Below are positions 54,308 through 64,000 of a DNA stretch of 64,000 bases, piece by piece (position 1 is the first letter of the stretch; the number at the start of each line of letters is the position of its first letter). The DNA is taken from positions 310,001-374,000 of the forward strand of contig JAGKQI010000022.1 in assembly GCA_018806915.1 (NCBI GenBank), written 5' to 3'. This DNA is from Phytophthora colocasiae. Taxonomy: Eukaryota; Oomycota; Peronosporomycetes; Peronosporales; Peronosporaceae. The notes beneath the pieces are model-generated. The model was not told where the DNA came from. It ran no database searches and saw only the letters and a list, made by a program, of their open reading frames with translations. Made by a program: the position numbers and the translations under genes.

Positions 54308-55229
54308 TTTCTCTAGCCGATAATTTCACTCTCGACGCGGTCTCTTCGGATGCCCCAACTGGGATATATAGATCTTCCTCCAATTTTACCGATCTTATCT
54401 TCTCCCCGTATAATCTCTTGCGACCACTAAGTGGGATCCCCACTTCATTAGGTAAGCACATCGATCCCTTCGCTAGATCCATCCGGACCCCAGCCGGGAT
54501 CATGAAATCCATACCCAGGATCGCATCCTGCCCGGATAGATCCCCGATCCAAATATCGAAAAAGTAGACCAAGTATCCCGCAAGCGTGATTTTGATCCTC
54601 GTTCTTCCCTCGGTGGTGTACACATTATCACCGATCCCAACACACTCCTGTCTCTGACTAGTGTCAAAGTGGCACCCAACCTTACGAGCAAAGGCGGTAT
54701 CCAAGATGGATACCTCGGCGCCAGTGTCCAGGAGCAAGATCGCCCTTTCGTGATTGATCTTGCCTGAGATCTTGGCTTGGCGGAACCATTTTCCTGGTGC
54801 GTGGTATTTCCAATACCCCCTGGACTCTCCTTCCTTGAGATCCAGAGCCACTTCCGCACCAGATCGAGAGAACTCATCGATCCGGGGAAGACTCGCGATC
54901 TTAGCAGTATACGAATGCAACTTACATGTATTACCGCGCAGATCCGAATTCTCCCTATCTTGATCTCTCGATTTCTTGTTCACATATGCATAGATGCAGT
55001 ACTCAGAACGCTCGGCTCGTACCGGTTTCCAAACCGGCGAGCGTCCTAGTTTAACATCTTTTCCACCTTCTCGGGGAACAATCCGGTATGTCGGGTCGGG
55101 TCGTACCACTTGCGGATCTGGTTGTAGAATTCTTCCATGGGGCATTCTCCAGCTTCGTGGATCTCCCACAACCACGGCAGGTATACAGACAGCGATCCGT
55201 TGGGTGGCCCCTCTTCCCGCACTTTTCAC
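54171..55229 (-). pseudogene. Gypsy C2 protease
   Basis: It overlaps the gag end in another frame, as in C3. It includes KDVKLGRSPVWKPVRAERSE just after the frameshift site, ILLLDTGAEVSILDTAFARK with catalytic DTG, GDNVYTTEGRTRIKITLAGY and GQDAILGMDFMIPAGVRMDL. A base change near 54310 shifts the frame into the linker. The enzyme cuts Gag-Pol. Confidence 0.9.
55008..55055 (-). promoter_or_regulatory. Putative -1 frameshift signal in C2
   Basis: The minus strand reads GTTAAAC (55055-55049), TAG, then the nested stem ACGCTCG...CGAGCGT enclosing CCGGTTT/AAACCGG. It is identical in layout to C3. Confidence 0.65.
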
Positions 55230-57490
55230 AGGTTAGACGTCTCCAGCAGTCCAGATCCGTATGCTTCCGCGATCCACAGTGCGAACAGCGACCTCGATCG
55301 TGATCTGGTTGTCTGCGATCCGCGATCCGGTTTCGATCTTGCGCGTTCGTGTGCGATCGCGACTGATCCTGTTGGTGGGGAGCGCCCCCAGCACCGATCG
55401 GCTTGTCTTCTGACGCGGCAAGATATATCCTCCGGAGATCGCCTTCAGAATCGGATCCATCCGATCCGGATATTTCTTCTGATTCTGAGCTCGGATCTTG
55501 AGTTTGGATCGCCCGTACCACCGCTCGGGTGGGAGCTGCCGGGGCACTGGCCGGTGCCTTTTGTCTGTACTTCGATCCGAACGCAGATTTACGCTGCCTG
55601 CTTTTCGCCCGTTCCCGGGCACGGAGTACCTCCTCCAGCTCCTCGACGTCACTCAGTCGGAGTAGGGTCAGCCGATCAGCTAACTCCGGATCTCCCAATG
55701 TCTCTATGTAGTGGTCTACATGTTCCCGGCGGGCCTTAGGGCTCCCATCCTTGATCTTCAGTCTAGCACGTAAGCCGCCACGTTGAGCCGGTAGAGGTAA
55801 TCAAGGGGAGTTTCTTCCGATCGCTTGCGAGCGTAATAGTATTGCCACGCGACCGACATACCCAACCCACAATATTGGGTCTGGAAACTGTCCAACAGAT
55901 CCGCCCACTTGGTTTTCGTCGTTCGACTGAGCTGCCTGTACCAGTTCTTTGCCGGTCCCACCATCAGATCTGCAAACGTGAGGCATTTTTCTTCTTCCGT
56001 AGCCTGATCACGCTGGAACGCTGACTTGACCTTACTGATCCAGGCCCGAGCGCGATCTTCGTCCAGATCTTTACCCGCAAAATCTTTCAGATCTGAGATT
56101 GCTGAGATCCGGACCCGCTGGATCATCGACGATCCTCCTTGACCGATCGCCGCGGATGTGATCGCTGCTCGGCTCGACATCTGTCCACCGGAACTTGGTA
56201 TGCCCATATCGTCCGGATCGTATTCCCATGCATCCGGATCCGAGGCCGTGACGGACTCCATTTCAACATCTAACTCCCCTTTGATCGGCGATCGGGGTGT
56301 CGCGAGATTCCGTTCTTTCAAGAAACGATCCATCGCCATTTGAAAGTAGTCGTCCAACTTGTTGCTCGATCCAGTGGAATTAGTCGTCGGCGCGGTCTGG
56401 TCCGTCCGGATCCGGCGATTTTCTTGCTGATCAGGTGTCTTAGCCTCCAGTTTCGTGGCCACCGATCGTGTATCTTGTTTCTTCATACGCGATTTCAGGA
56501 ATTTGGCACCGGAGGGGCCTAACGACATGCGTTGCAGCCTTCTCGGGCTGTCGGAATCTGGTTCCGAGGTCGTACGTAGCATGACGATCCAGTCTGATAA
56601 CCTAGATCGGGCGTCAGTGGGCGTTCGCCGACCAAGACTTTGAGAGAGTTGAATAGGTCATGGGTTGCATACTGAATCGCTTCCAGTTCCAGGTCAAATA
56701 GAGAGTTTGGGTCGAATTCTCCAGCCACTAAACCAGCCTCTTGGAGCAGATCAAGTAGAATTTTCACCGCGTTCAGGCGGTCCGAGCTAGTCCGGGGCTT
56801 CGACACTGGGTCGGTGAGGTTACCGATCTGGCGGACTTGTATGATCGTAAGAACGGGGTCGTTAAGCAAGGTCTCGCTTAGCATCTTCCTGTAATAGGCC
56901 TGCTCGATCGCGTCCTTGGTAATCGTCGATCCCGGGCTGATCATGTCTTCTGGCTCTGAGTCTGGAGCTTTCAATTTCGTCCGGGTGCTCTTGATCTTCT
57001 TTTTCTTGGTCGATCTTGAGGCAACAGTGGACTTGGTGAGCAGATTAGGTTTCAGCTTTGCTGATTCCTTATCGCTCGTGTGCGGATCTCGATTCTCATC
57101 GAGATCCGCGGTGGCCCTCGAAGGGGCCTTGGGAGGAATTCGAGGTTTTTCTTCAAGATCTGGATTGCGATCCAGGTCTGCCTCGTGCCTGTCAGTAGAG
57201 ATCCTCCCAGAACTCTGCTGATCTGTGGATCTTTCCGTTTTCAGTGGTGCCTCCGTCGATCCAACATTCGTAGGCACTTCTTCCCCTTGTTCTTCTTTAA
57301 TCTTGACATCTTCTTGGGACTCACGGTGATATCCGAAGTCACCAGAAGATCCGGGCACGCGCACCATTGTGGTGGAGCGGATCTGGCCAAAATCTGGTTG
57401 AGGCCGATCGCGATCGCCACTTGCGCCCAGACACCGACTAACGGAGGGGGTTCCCCGATGATCCGTGATCTTGTTGCGTGTAGTGTTCAC
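55051..57490 (-). pseudogene. Gypsy C2 gag
   Basis: Three ORFs cover it: 56519-57490 (N-terminal; start MNTTRNK or MVRVPGSS at 57366), 55758-56582 (middle) and 55051-55698 (C-terminal). The capsid domain reads LKDFAGKDLDEDRARAWISK, ATEEEKCLTFADLMVGPAKN and WADLLDSFQTQYCGLGMSVA. Zinc knuckles CSHCGSRKHTDLDC and CEKCGKRGHPTDRC follow; the third is disrupted by one missing G near 55165. Other lesions are an insertion of about 4 bp near 56572 and one base lost near 55771. The C3 copy shows the intact frame in these places. Confidence 0.9.
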
Positions 57491-57853
57491 CTTGTGTACC
57501 CTTCGGTAGGCGGGTTACGCTCTTCCAGGTAACTTCTGAAGATGTCTTGGGACGAGAAGAAGGTCTTGGGTGACGCAGGGGTTTGAGGCAGCGTGGAAGT
57601 TCTTCACTCCACCTCGGGGTACTTGATCCCGGTCGTAGGCGAGTTCTCGAGCCTTGATCCGGGTGCCTGGTTCTTGATCCAGGTCTTCCAATAGTCCAAT
57701 GTTCGGGATTCAGTCCCTTCCTTTCGTTGTTTTCCGCTTCCGATAGCGGGGGTCCTGAGGGGGCGAGAGTCGACGGGATCCTTAGGCTAAACAACCAATT
57801 CCTTCCCATCCGATGTATGCACTTAAAGGATAGTTCACTAGATAGGGCAAAGC
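57491..57853 (-). other. Gypsy C2 leader, cut by C3
   Basis: This leader is nearly identical to 46924-47292 in C2b. It stops at 57853 (TAGGGCAAAGC), where C3 begins; in C2b the sequence continues GGCCAATATATT. There is no gene. Confidence 0.85.
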
Positions 57854-58716
57854 TGTGGTGAAGCGGACGAAAAAATTTTCCCGGAGAGGCGATGTCAGCC
57901 ACGAACCCGAATAGAGTCGGAACGAGCGACAGGGGGGACCTGTGATCGCCAGATCTGGGTCGAATCAGACGAAGGTACGATGGGTCCCGCCGGGAACAGG
58001 CAACGGAGACACCGGCGAAGAAGCAGGTGGAGCGGTGTTCGTGGGTGATCCGAATCCTGCCGTGGTGTTCGTGGGTGATCCGAATCCTGCCGGAGGAAGA
58101 ATGGGGAAATCAAGGATGTTCTCGCGCGATCAACGATGACGGGGCCCCAAGCGAGCATGATCAGCTTAACCTGGCGCCCCGAAGCCTCTAACAGCATGAT
58201 CCAACTTCCCCGGGCGGCGACGAAGCGAGATCACGCAAGATCGCGCAATGATCCTCTCCCGTATAAGTACGAGATCAGCTCCGGATCAAGGTCAACCCCA
58301 GGCGCGACGCAGACTCTTCTTGTGGCCTGATCCGATTCTTTGAAGGATCACCAAGCGGGATCAGGCAGTGATCAAGTCCCGATTAAGTACGAGATCAAGC
58401 TCCGGTTAAGTGCGAGATCAAGCTTCGGTTAAGTGCGAGATCAAGCTTCGGTTAAGTGCGAGATCAAGCTTCGGTTAAGTGCGAGATCAAGCTTCGGTTA
58501 AGTACGAGATCAAGCTTCGGTTAAGTGCGAGATCAAGCTTCGGTTAAGTACGGAATCGGCTCAAGATCAGGGTTAGGGGAACCAAGCTAGGGATCAGCTC
58601 TGTAGCCAGTGTCATGTGGTCGTAGGATAGTAAATCAGGATGGGATTAGTAGGCATAGGAATAACCATAAACAGACTCGAATTTGCCCTGAACCACTCAA
58701 GTGTCTTCGCTACGCC
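57854..58716 (+). repeat. Gypsy C3 5' LTR
   Basis: The LTR is about 0.86 kb. It contains a 30-bp tandem pair near 58032-58091 (GTGGTGTTCGTGGGTGATCC) and eight 23-bp units GATCAAGCTTCGGTTAAGTG at 58370-58553. The right limit is the possible primer-binding motif TGGAACCGGGAA at 58717. Confidence 0.65.
58370..58553 (+). repeat. 23-bp tandem repeat, eight units, in the C3 LTR
   Basis: Units of GATCAAGCTTCGGTTAAGTG+CGA; the first two and the last are variants. The C2/C2b LTR has five to six looser copies, and C1 has no clear array. Confidence 0.9.
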
Positions 58717-59170
58717 TGGAACCGGGAACTACATTGGCCCTACAAGCGTCAGGAAGGTAAGGATACGTGACCTAGTATAGCGGTTAAGTCTGGATAATAT
58801 ATTGGCCAGCTTTGCCCTATCTAGTGAACTATCCTTTAAGTGCATACATCGGATCGGAAGGAATTGGTTGTTTAGCCTAAGGATCCCGTCGAATCTCGCC
58901 CCCTCAAGACCCCCGCTATCGGAAGCGGAAAACAACGAAAGGAAGGGACTGAATCCCGAACATTGGACTATTGGAAGACCTGGATCAAGAACCAGGCACC
59001 GGATCAAGGCTCGAGAACTCGCCTACGACCGGGATCAAGTACCCCGAGGTGGAGTGAAGAACTTCCACGCCGCCTCAAACCCCTGCGTCACCCAAGACCT
59101 TCTTCTCGTCCCAAGACATCTTCAGAAGTTACCTGGAAGAGCGTAACCCGCCTACCGACGGGTACACAAG
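58717..59170 (+). other. Gypsy C3 leader
   Basis: Untranslated; it matches the leaders of C1, C2 and C2b. A CCTGG/CCAGG hairpin lies near 58978-58999. There is no gene. Confidence 0.75.
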
Positions 59171-61610
59171 GTGAACACTACACGCAACAAGATCACGGAT
59201 CATCGGGGGACCCCCTCCGTTAGTCGGTGTCTGGGCGCAAGTAGCGATCGCGATCGGCCTCAACCGGATTTTGGCCAGATCCGCTCCACCACAATGGTGC
59301 GCGTGCCCGGATCTTCTGGTGACTTCGGATATCACCGTGAGTCCCAAGAAGATGTCAAGATTAAAGAAGAACAAGGGGAAGAAGTGCCTACGAATGTTGG
59401 ATCGACGGAGGCACCACTGAAAACGGAAAGATCCACAGATCAGCAGAGTTTTGGGAGGATCTCTACTGACAGGCACGAGGCAGACCTGGATCGCAATCCA
59501 GATCTTGAAGAAAACCTCGAATTCCTCCCAAGGCCCCTTCGAGGCCACCGCGGATCTCGATGAGAATCGAGATCCGCACACGAGCGATAAGGAATCAGCA
59601 AAGCTGAAACCTAATCTGCTCACCAAGTCCACTGTTGCCTCAAGATCGACCAAGAAAAAGAAGATCAAGAGCACCCGGACGAAATTGAAAGCTCCAGACT
59701 CAGAGCCAGAAGACATGATCAGCCCGGGATCGACGATTACCAAGGACGCGATCGAGCAGGCCTATTACAGGAAGATGCTAAGCGAGACCTTGCTTAACGA
59801 CCCCGTTCTTACGATCATACAAGTCCGCCAGATCGGTAACCTCACCGGCCCGGTGTCGAAGCCCCGGACTAGCTCGGACCGCCTGAACGCGGTGAAGATT
59901 CTACTTGATCTGCTCCAAGAGGCTGGTTTAGTGGCTGGAGAATTCGACCCAAACTCTCTATTTGACCTGGAACTGGAAGCGATTCAGTATGCAACCCATG
60001 ACCTATTCAACTCTCTCAAAGTCTTGGTCGGCGAACGCCCACTGACGCCCGATCTAGGTTATCAGACTGGATCGTCATGCTACGCCTCGGAACCAGATTC
60101 CGACAGCCCGAGAAGGCTGCAACGCATGTCGTTAGGCCCCTCCGGTGCCAAATTCCTGAAATCGCGTATGAAGAAACAAGATACACGATCGGTGGCCACG
60201 AAACTGGAGGCTAAGACACCTGATCAGCAAGAAAATCGCCGGATCCGGACGGACCAGACCGCGCCGACGACTAATTCCACTGGATCGAGCAACAAGTTGG
60301 ACGACTACTTTCAAATGGCGATGGATCGTTTCTTGAAAGAACGGAATCTCGCGACACCCCGATCGCCGATCAAAGGGGAGTTGGATGTTGAAATGGAGTC
60401 CGTTACGGCCTCGGATCCGGATGCATGGGAATACGATCCGGACGATATGGGCATACCAAGTTCCGGTGGACAGATGTCGAGCCGAGCAGCGATCGCATCC
60501 GCGGCGATCGGTCAAGGAGGATCGTCGATGATCCAGCGGGTCCGGATCTCAGCAATCTCAGATCTGAAAGATTTTGCGGGTAAAGATCTGGACGAAGATC
60601 GCGCTCGGGCCTGGATCAGTAAAGTCAAGTCGGCGTTCCAACGCGATCAGGCTACGGAAGAAGAGAAATGCCTCACGTTTGCAGATCTGATGGTGGGATC
60701 GGCAAAGAACTGGTACAGGCAGCTCAGTCGAACGACGAAAACCAAGTGGGCGGATCTGTTGGACAGTTTCCAGACCCAATATTGTGGGTTGGGTATGTCG
60801 GTCGCGTGGCAATACTATCACGCTCGCAAGCGATCGGAAGAAACCCCTCTCGATTATCTCTACCGGCTCAACGTGGCGGCTTTACGTGCTAGACTGAAGA
60901 TCAAGGACGGGAGCCCTAAGGCCCGCCGAGAACATGTGGACCACTACATAGAGACATTGGGAGATCCGGAGTTAGCTGATCGGCTGACCCTACTCCGACT
61001 GAGTGACGTCGAGGAGCTGGAGGAGGTACTCCGTGCCCGGGAACGGGCGAAAAGCAGGCAGCGTAAATCTGCGTTCGGATCGAAGTACAGACAAAAGGCA
61101 CCGGCCAGTGCCCCGGCAGCTCCCACCCGAGCGGTGGTACGGGCGATCCAAACTCAAGATCCGAGCTCAGAATCAGAAGAAATATCCGGATCGGATGGAT
61201 CCGATTCTGAAGGCGATCTCCGGAGGATATATCTTGCCGCGTCAGAAGACAAGCCGATCGGTGCTGGGGGCGCTCCCCACCAACAGGATCAGTTGCGATC
61301 ACACACGAACGTGCAGGACCGAGGCCGGACCACGGATCGCAGACAACCAGATCACGATAGAGGTCGCTGTTCGCATTGTGGGTCGCGGAAGCACACGGAT
61401 CTGGACTGCTGGAGACGTCTAACCTGTGACAAGTGCGGAAAGAGGGGCCACCCAACGGATCGCTGTCTATATACATGCCGTGGTTGTGGGGAGATCCATG
61501 AAGCTGGAGAATGCCCCATGGAAGAATTCTACAACCAGATCCGCAAGTGGTACGACCCGACCCGACATACCGGATTGTTCCCCGAGAAGGTGGAAAAGAT
61601 GTTAAACTAG
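59171..61610 (+). pseudogene. Gypsy C3 gag with three zinc knuckles
   Basis: The N-terminal part (59171-59563) leaves frame after two one-base deletions near 59515-59545. The rest is a clean ORF from there to TAG at 61608-61610. Capsid domain: ISAISDLKDFAGKDLDEDRA, EEKCLTFADLMVGSAKNWYR and DSFQTQYCGLGMSVAWQYYH through VLRARERAKSRQRK. Nucleocapsid: CSHCGSRKHTDLDC, CDKCGKRGHPTDRC and CRGCGEIHEAGEC, three CCHC fingers for RNA binding. The stop directly follows a GTTAAAC heptamer, and protease lies in the -1 frame. Reverting the two deletions would give a Gag of about 810 residues, long for the family. Confidence 0.9.
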
Positions 61611-62260
61611 GACGCTCGCCGGTTTGGAAACCGGTACGAGCCGAGCGTTCTGAGTACTGCATCTATGCATATGTGAACAAGAAATCGAGAGATCAAGATA
61701 GGGAGAATTCGGATCTGCGCGGTAATACATGTAAGTTGCATTCGTATACTGCTAAGATCGCGAGTCTTCCCCGGATCGATGAGTTCTCGCGATCTGGTGC
61801 GGAAGTGGCCTTGGATCTCAAGGAAGGAGAATCCAGGGGTTACTGGAAATACCACGCACCAGGAAAATGGTTCCGCCAAGCCAAGATCTCAGGCAAGATC
61901 AATCACGAAAGGGCGATCTTGCTCCTGGACACTGGCGCCGAGGTATCCATCTTGGATACCGCCTTTGCTCGTAAGGTTGGGTGCCACTTTGACACTAGTC
62001 AGAGACAGGAGTGTGTTGGGATCGGTGATAATGTGTACACCACCGAGGGAAGGACGAGGGTCAAGATCACGCTTGCGGGATACTTGGTCTACTTTTTCGA
62101 TATTTGGATCGGGGATCTATCCGGGCAAGATGCGATTCTGGGTATGGATTTCATGATCCCGGCTGGGGTCCGGATGGATCTTGCGAAGGATCGATGTGCT
62201 TACCTAATGAAGTGGGGATCCCACTTAGTGGTCGCAAGAGGTTATACGGGGAGAAAGTAA
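61511..62260 (+). pseudogene. Gypsy C3 protease
   Basis: The -1 frame relative to gag is open through the overlap 61511-61610. It encodes the catalytic RAILLLDTGAEVSILDTAFA, then NVYTTEGRTRVKITLAGY and GQDAILGMDFMIPAGVRMDL. One missing G near 62188 (AAGGATCG against AAGGGATCG in C2) sends it to a stop at 62260, and Pol continues in frame 1. As translation would enter by slippage, no own start codon is expected. Confidence 0.9.
61601..61648 (+). promoter_or_regulatory. Putative -1 ribosomal frameshift signal, gag to protease
   Basis: Heptamer G TTA AAC (61601-61607) is immediately followed by the gag stop TAG. Four bases after the heptamer a nested stem starts: ACGCTCG (61612-61618) pairs with CGAGCGT (61642-61648), and CCGGTTT (61619-61625) with AAACCGG (61628-61634). 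The frame entered by -1 slippage is the protease frame (VKLGRSPVWKP). Confidence 0.7.
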
Positions 62261-62261
62261 G

Positions 62262-64000
62262 ATCGGTAAAATTGGAGGAAGATCTACATATCCCAGTTGG
62301 GAGATCTGAAGAGACCGCATCGAGAGTGAAATTATCGGCAACGGAGAAATTATGGGTGACCAGAGGCGACAAATGGGTACCCACCGTGGTAAATGGACCC
62401 GGCCGAACTCGGTACTTAGTGATCACGAATTTGAGCGAGAAGATTTTACGACTGGATCACAGATTACATGTCGGGATGGTACTTGATCAAGAAAAAGTTC
62501 CTCGCTACCCCGGGTTTGTGTCGGTCGGATCCCGGCGTTACATGGAGTGGCAGAATCTAGCTCTAGAAGCGACAGTGGACGCAAGACCGGAACCTCAGGA
62601 AACCGTAGAGATCCCCTTACCGTCGGTCGAACGGCCGACCTACGTTACGCCGCGATCTATACTCCGTCGAGGTGGGGCAATCAAGACCGATCCTGATCCT
62701 GCACCAATATCGACATTGGAACCGCGATCACCGACCGATACGGCCGAAGTCAAGGTCGCATTCATCGATCCCCAACCGGATCCCATGGATACCCCACCGA
62801 TCACGATCAGTTCCGACAAGGCCCCGAGTGGCGAAGCTGGGGGCGGTGAGACTGAGACGAATGGTGAGACTGAGACGAATGAGAGCTTGCCAGATCAGGC
62901 CCCAGGTCGGACAGATCGGACATGTGAAGAGGAAATCGAGGTAAAAACAGAAAAACCAGATTTTCAAATCGAGATCCAACATGTATCCGACGCCGATGCC
63001 GTCTCCATGGTTAAAGACACCCCGATCTTGACAGCCAAGGACGATAGGCTGCGTGATCAATCAACGGATGAACCGGATCCGACATCTCCTGAAGGGATCG
63101 AGAACGCTGATCAGACCCACTTACACGAAAGTGGTGATTTTTCGACCGAAGATCTAGCCGATAATCTCGCAGTAGTACCAGAGATCCAGATCTCCACCAC
63201 CGAAGAAGTCAGTATTGAAGATCTGCAAGTAGGGAATCCGGGATCGGCTACCCCGGAGGAGATCGAGAAACTTCGACAGATTATTTGGAAGAAGCGACAT
63301 CTCCTGATCGGAAAGGGAAACGCACTTCCTCCAGCGGCCAAGGGTGTTATATGCGATATCGACGTGGGTGATGCAAAGCCGATCGCACAACGAGTCCGAA
63401 AGGTGGCGCCACAGTTCCGCGAGAAAGTATCGGATCTCATCAAAGGACTCCTAGCTGCCAAGATCATCCGGCCATCGACCTCGCCATGGGCATCGCCGAT
63501 CGTGGTGATCATCAAGAAGAACGGTGTAGACATCCGACTATGTATCGATTATCGGCTGGTGAACGGTCTCACGAGGCTAATGATCTACCCAATGCCTCTG
63601 ATCAATGACCTGTTAGAAGATCTTGACAAAGTTCTGTGGTACTGTTCATTAGACATGGCAAGTGGATTCTGGGTCGTATCAATGACCGATCGAGCTCGCG
63701 CGATCTCAGCTTTCATCACCCCGTTCGGCCTCTTCGAGTGGAATCGCATGCCGTTCGGGCTGAAGAACGCCCCTCAGATCTATCAACGTCTTGTGGACAA
63801 CGCCCTATATGGATTTTTGAAGATCTCCCAGTCAGGGAATACGAAAGACTCTACAGATGTGTTTGAATCAGGGGTCCCGGAAGATCCTGGTCGCCCGTCG
63901 GTTCTAGGACGGAGATCTTACATCGACGATATCTTGATCACGGCTGGAACATGGGATCAAATGTGCGATCGGGTGGAAGACCTATTGGAGGCCTGTGATA
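62262..64000 (+). CDS. Gypsy C3 pol, linker and RT, open to the window edge
   Basis: Frame 1 is open from about 62262 to 64000 without a stop: SEETASRVKLSATEKLWVTR, the Pro-rich linker with a duplicated GETETN, TPEEIEKLRQIIWKKRHLLI, then RT with IVVIIKKNGVDIRLCIDYRL, CSLDMASGFWVVSMTDRARA, FGLKNAPQIYQRLVDNALYG and RRSYIDDILITAGTWDQMCD. The RT catalytic Asp residues (CSLDMA, YIDD) are kept. The one-base loss upstream separates it from protease. The RNase H and integrase parts lie outside the window. Confidence 0.9.

Larger units (their letters stand above)
47378..57853 (-). mobile_element. Gypsy C copy C2, nearly full length
   Basis: On the minus strand: part of the 5' LTR/leader (57368-57853), gag, protease, linker, RT, two RNase H domains, integrase, chromodomain, 3' region and 3' LTR. 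Its 5' LTR is interrupted at 57853 by C3. Its lesions are few: single-base indels and one nonsense codon. Confidence 0.88.
57854..64000 (+). mobile_element. Gypsy C copy C3, cut by the right edge
   Basis: It begins TGTGGTGAAGCGG at 57854 inside the 5' LTR/leader of C2 and runs on the plus strand: LTR, leader, gag, protease, linker and RT up to the window end just after YIDDILIT. It is the least damaged family C copy here. Confidence 0.9.

Noticed and set aside
58370..58553. CRISPR-like direct repeats
   Set aside because: Units are contiguous without spacers and lie in a retrotransposon LTR of a eukaryote.

Overview
The window is a 64-kb block of nested and rearranged transposable elements. 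The protein families (chromodomain Ty3/Gypsy elements, a two-RNase-H Gypsy family, a Copia family, a SWIM-type MULE and a DDE_3 Tc1/mariner element), short introns with GTATGT/CAG borders and a CTAAC branch motif, and the absence of any compact host gene cluster fit a large oomycete genome of the Phytophthora/Peronosporales type. This is an inference from family resemblance, since nothing could be searched. I see no rRNA, tRNA, CRISPR or prokaryotic signal.

Left part (1-19989). Gypsy family A is present as two near-identical inverted arms: A1 (minus, 1-7860, runs off the left edge) and A2 (plus, 11503-19043). The LTR of A1 is split by a 4.3-kb MULE with an 11-bp target-site duplication, and the MULE transposase is split in its SWIM domain by a 1,016-bp Tc1/mariner element at a TA. 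A1 sits in a deleted Gypsy C remnant (7861-8615). After it come an unrecognised three-exon gene (8821-10329), the LTR and gag of Gypsy D (10330-11502) into which A2 inserted, a protease-region fragment of another Gypsy (E) and a Copia scrap.

Middle (19990-46796). Gypsy C copy C1 (plus) is interrupted by a 19.2-kb Copia array on the minus strand (23075-42285). The array is bounded by one ATTTT target duplication and contains eight LTRs and seven internal segments, three of them in tandem with a 3.27-kb period. C1 resumes at 42291 and ends at an inversion junction that also cuts a third Gypsy A copy (A3).

Right part (46797-64000). Gypsy C copy C2 (minus) is nearly full length and shares its downstream LTR with the leader of another truncated copy (C2b). 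Copy C3 (plus) is inserted in the 5' LTR of C2, head to head, and runs off the right edge inside reverse transcriptase.

The coding parts are those of self-copying elements: Gag for particle assembly, protease for maturation, reverse transcriptase and RNase H for cDNA synthesis, and integrase (with a chromodomain in A and C2) for insertion. Almost every copy is broken by stops, small indels or deletions. Three sequence-level signals stand out. The body of Gypsy A is built from back-to-back perfect short inverted repeats. Gypsy C carries a textbook-looking -1 frameshift signal between gag and protease. Gypsy A has a long antisense ORF that overlaps its own chromodomain.
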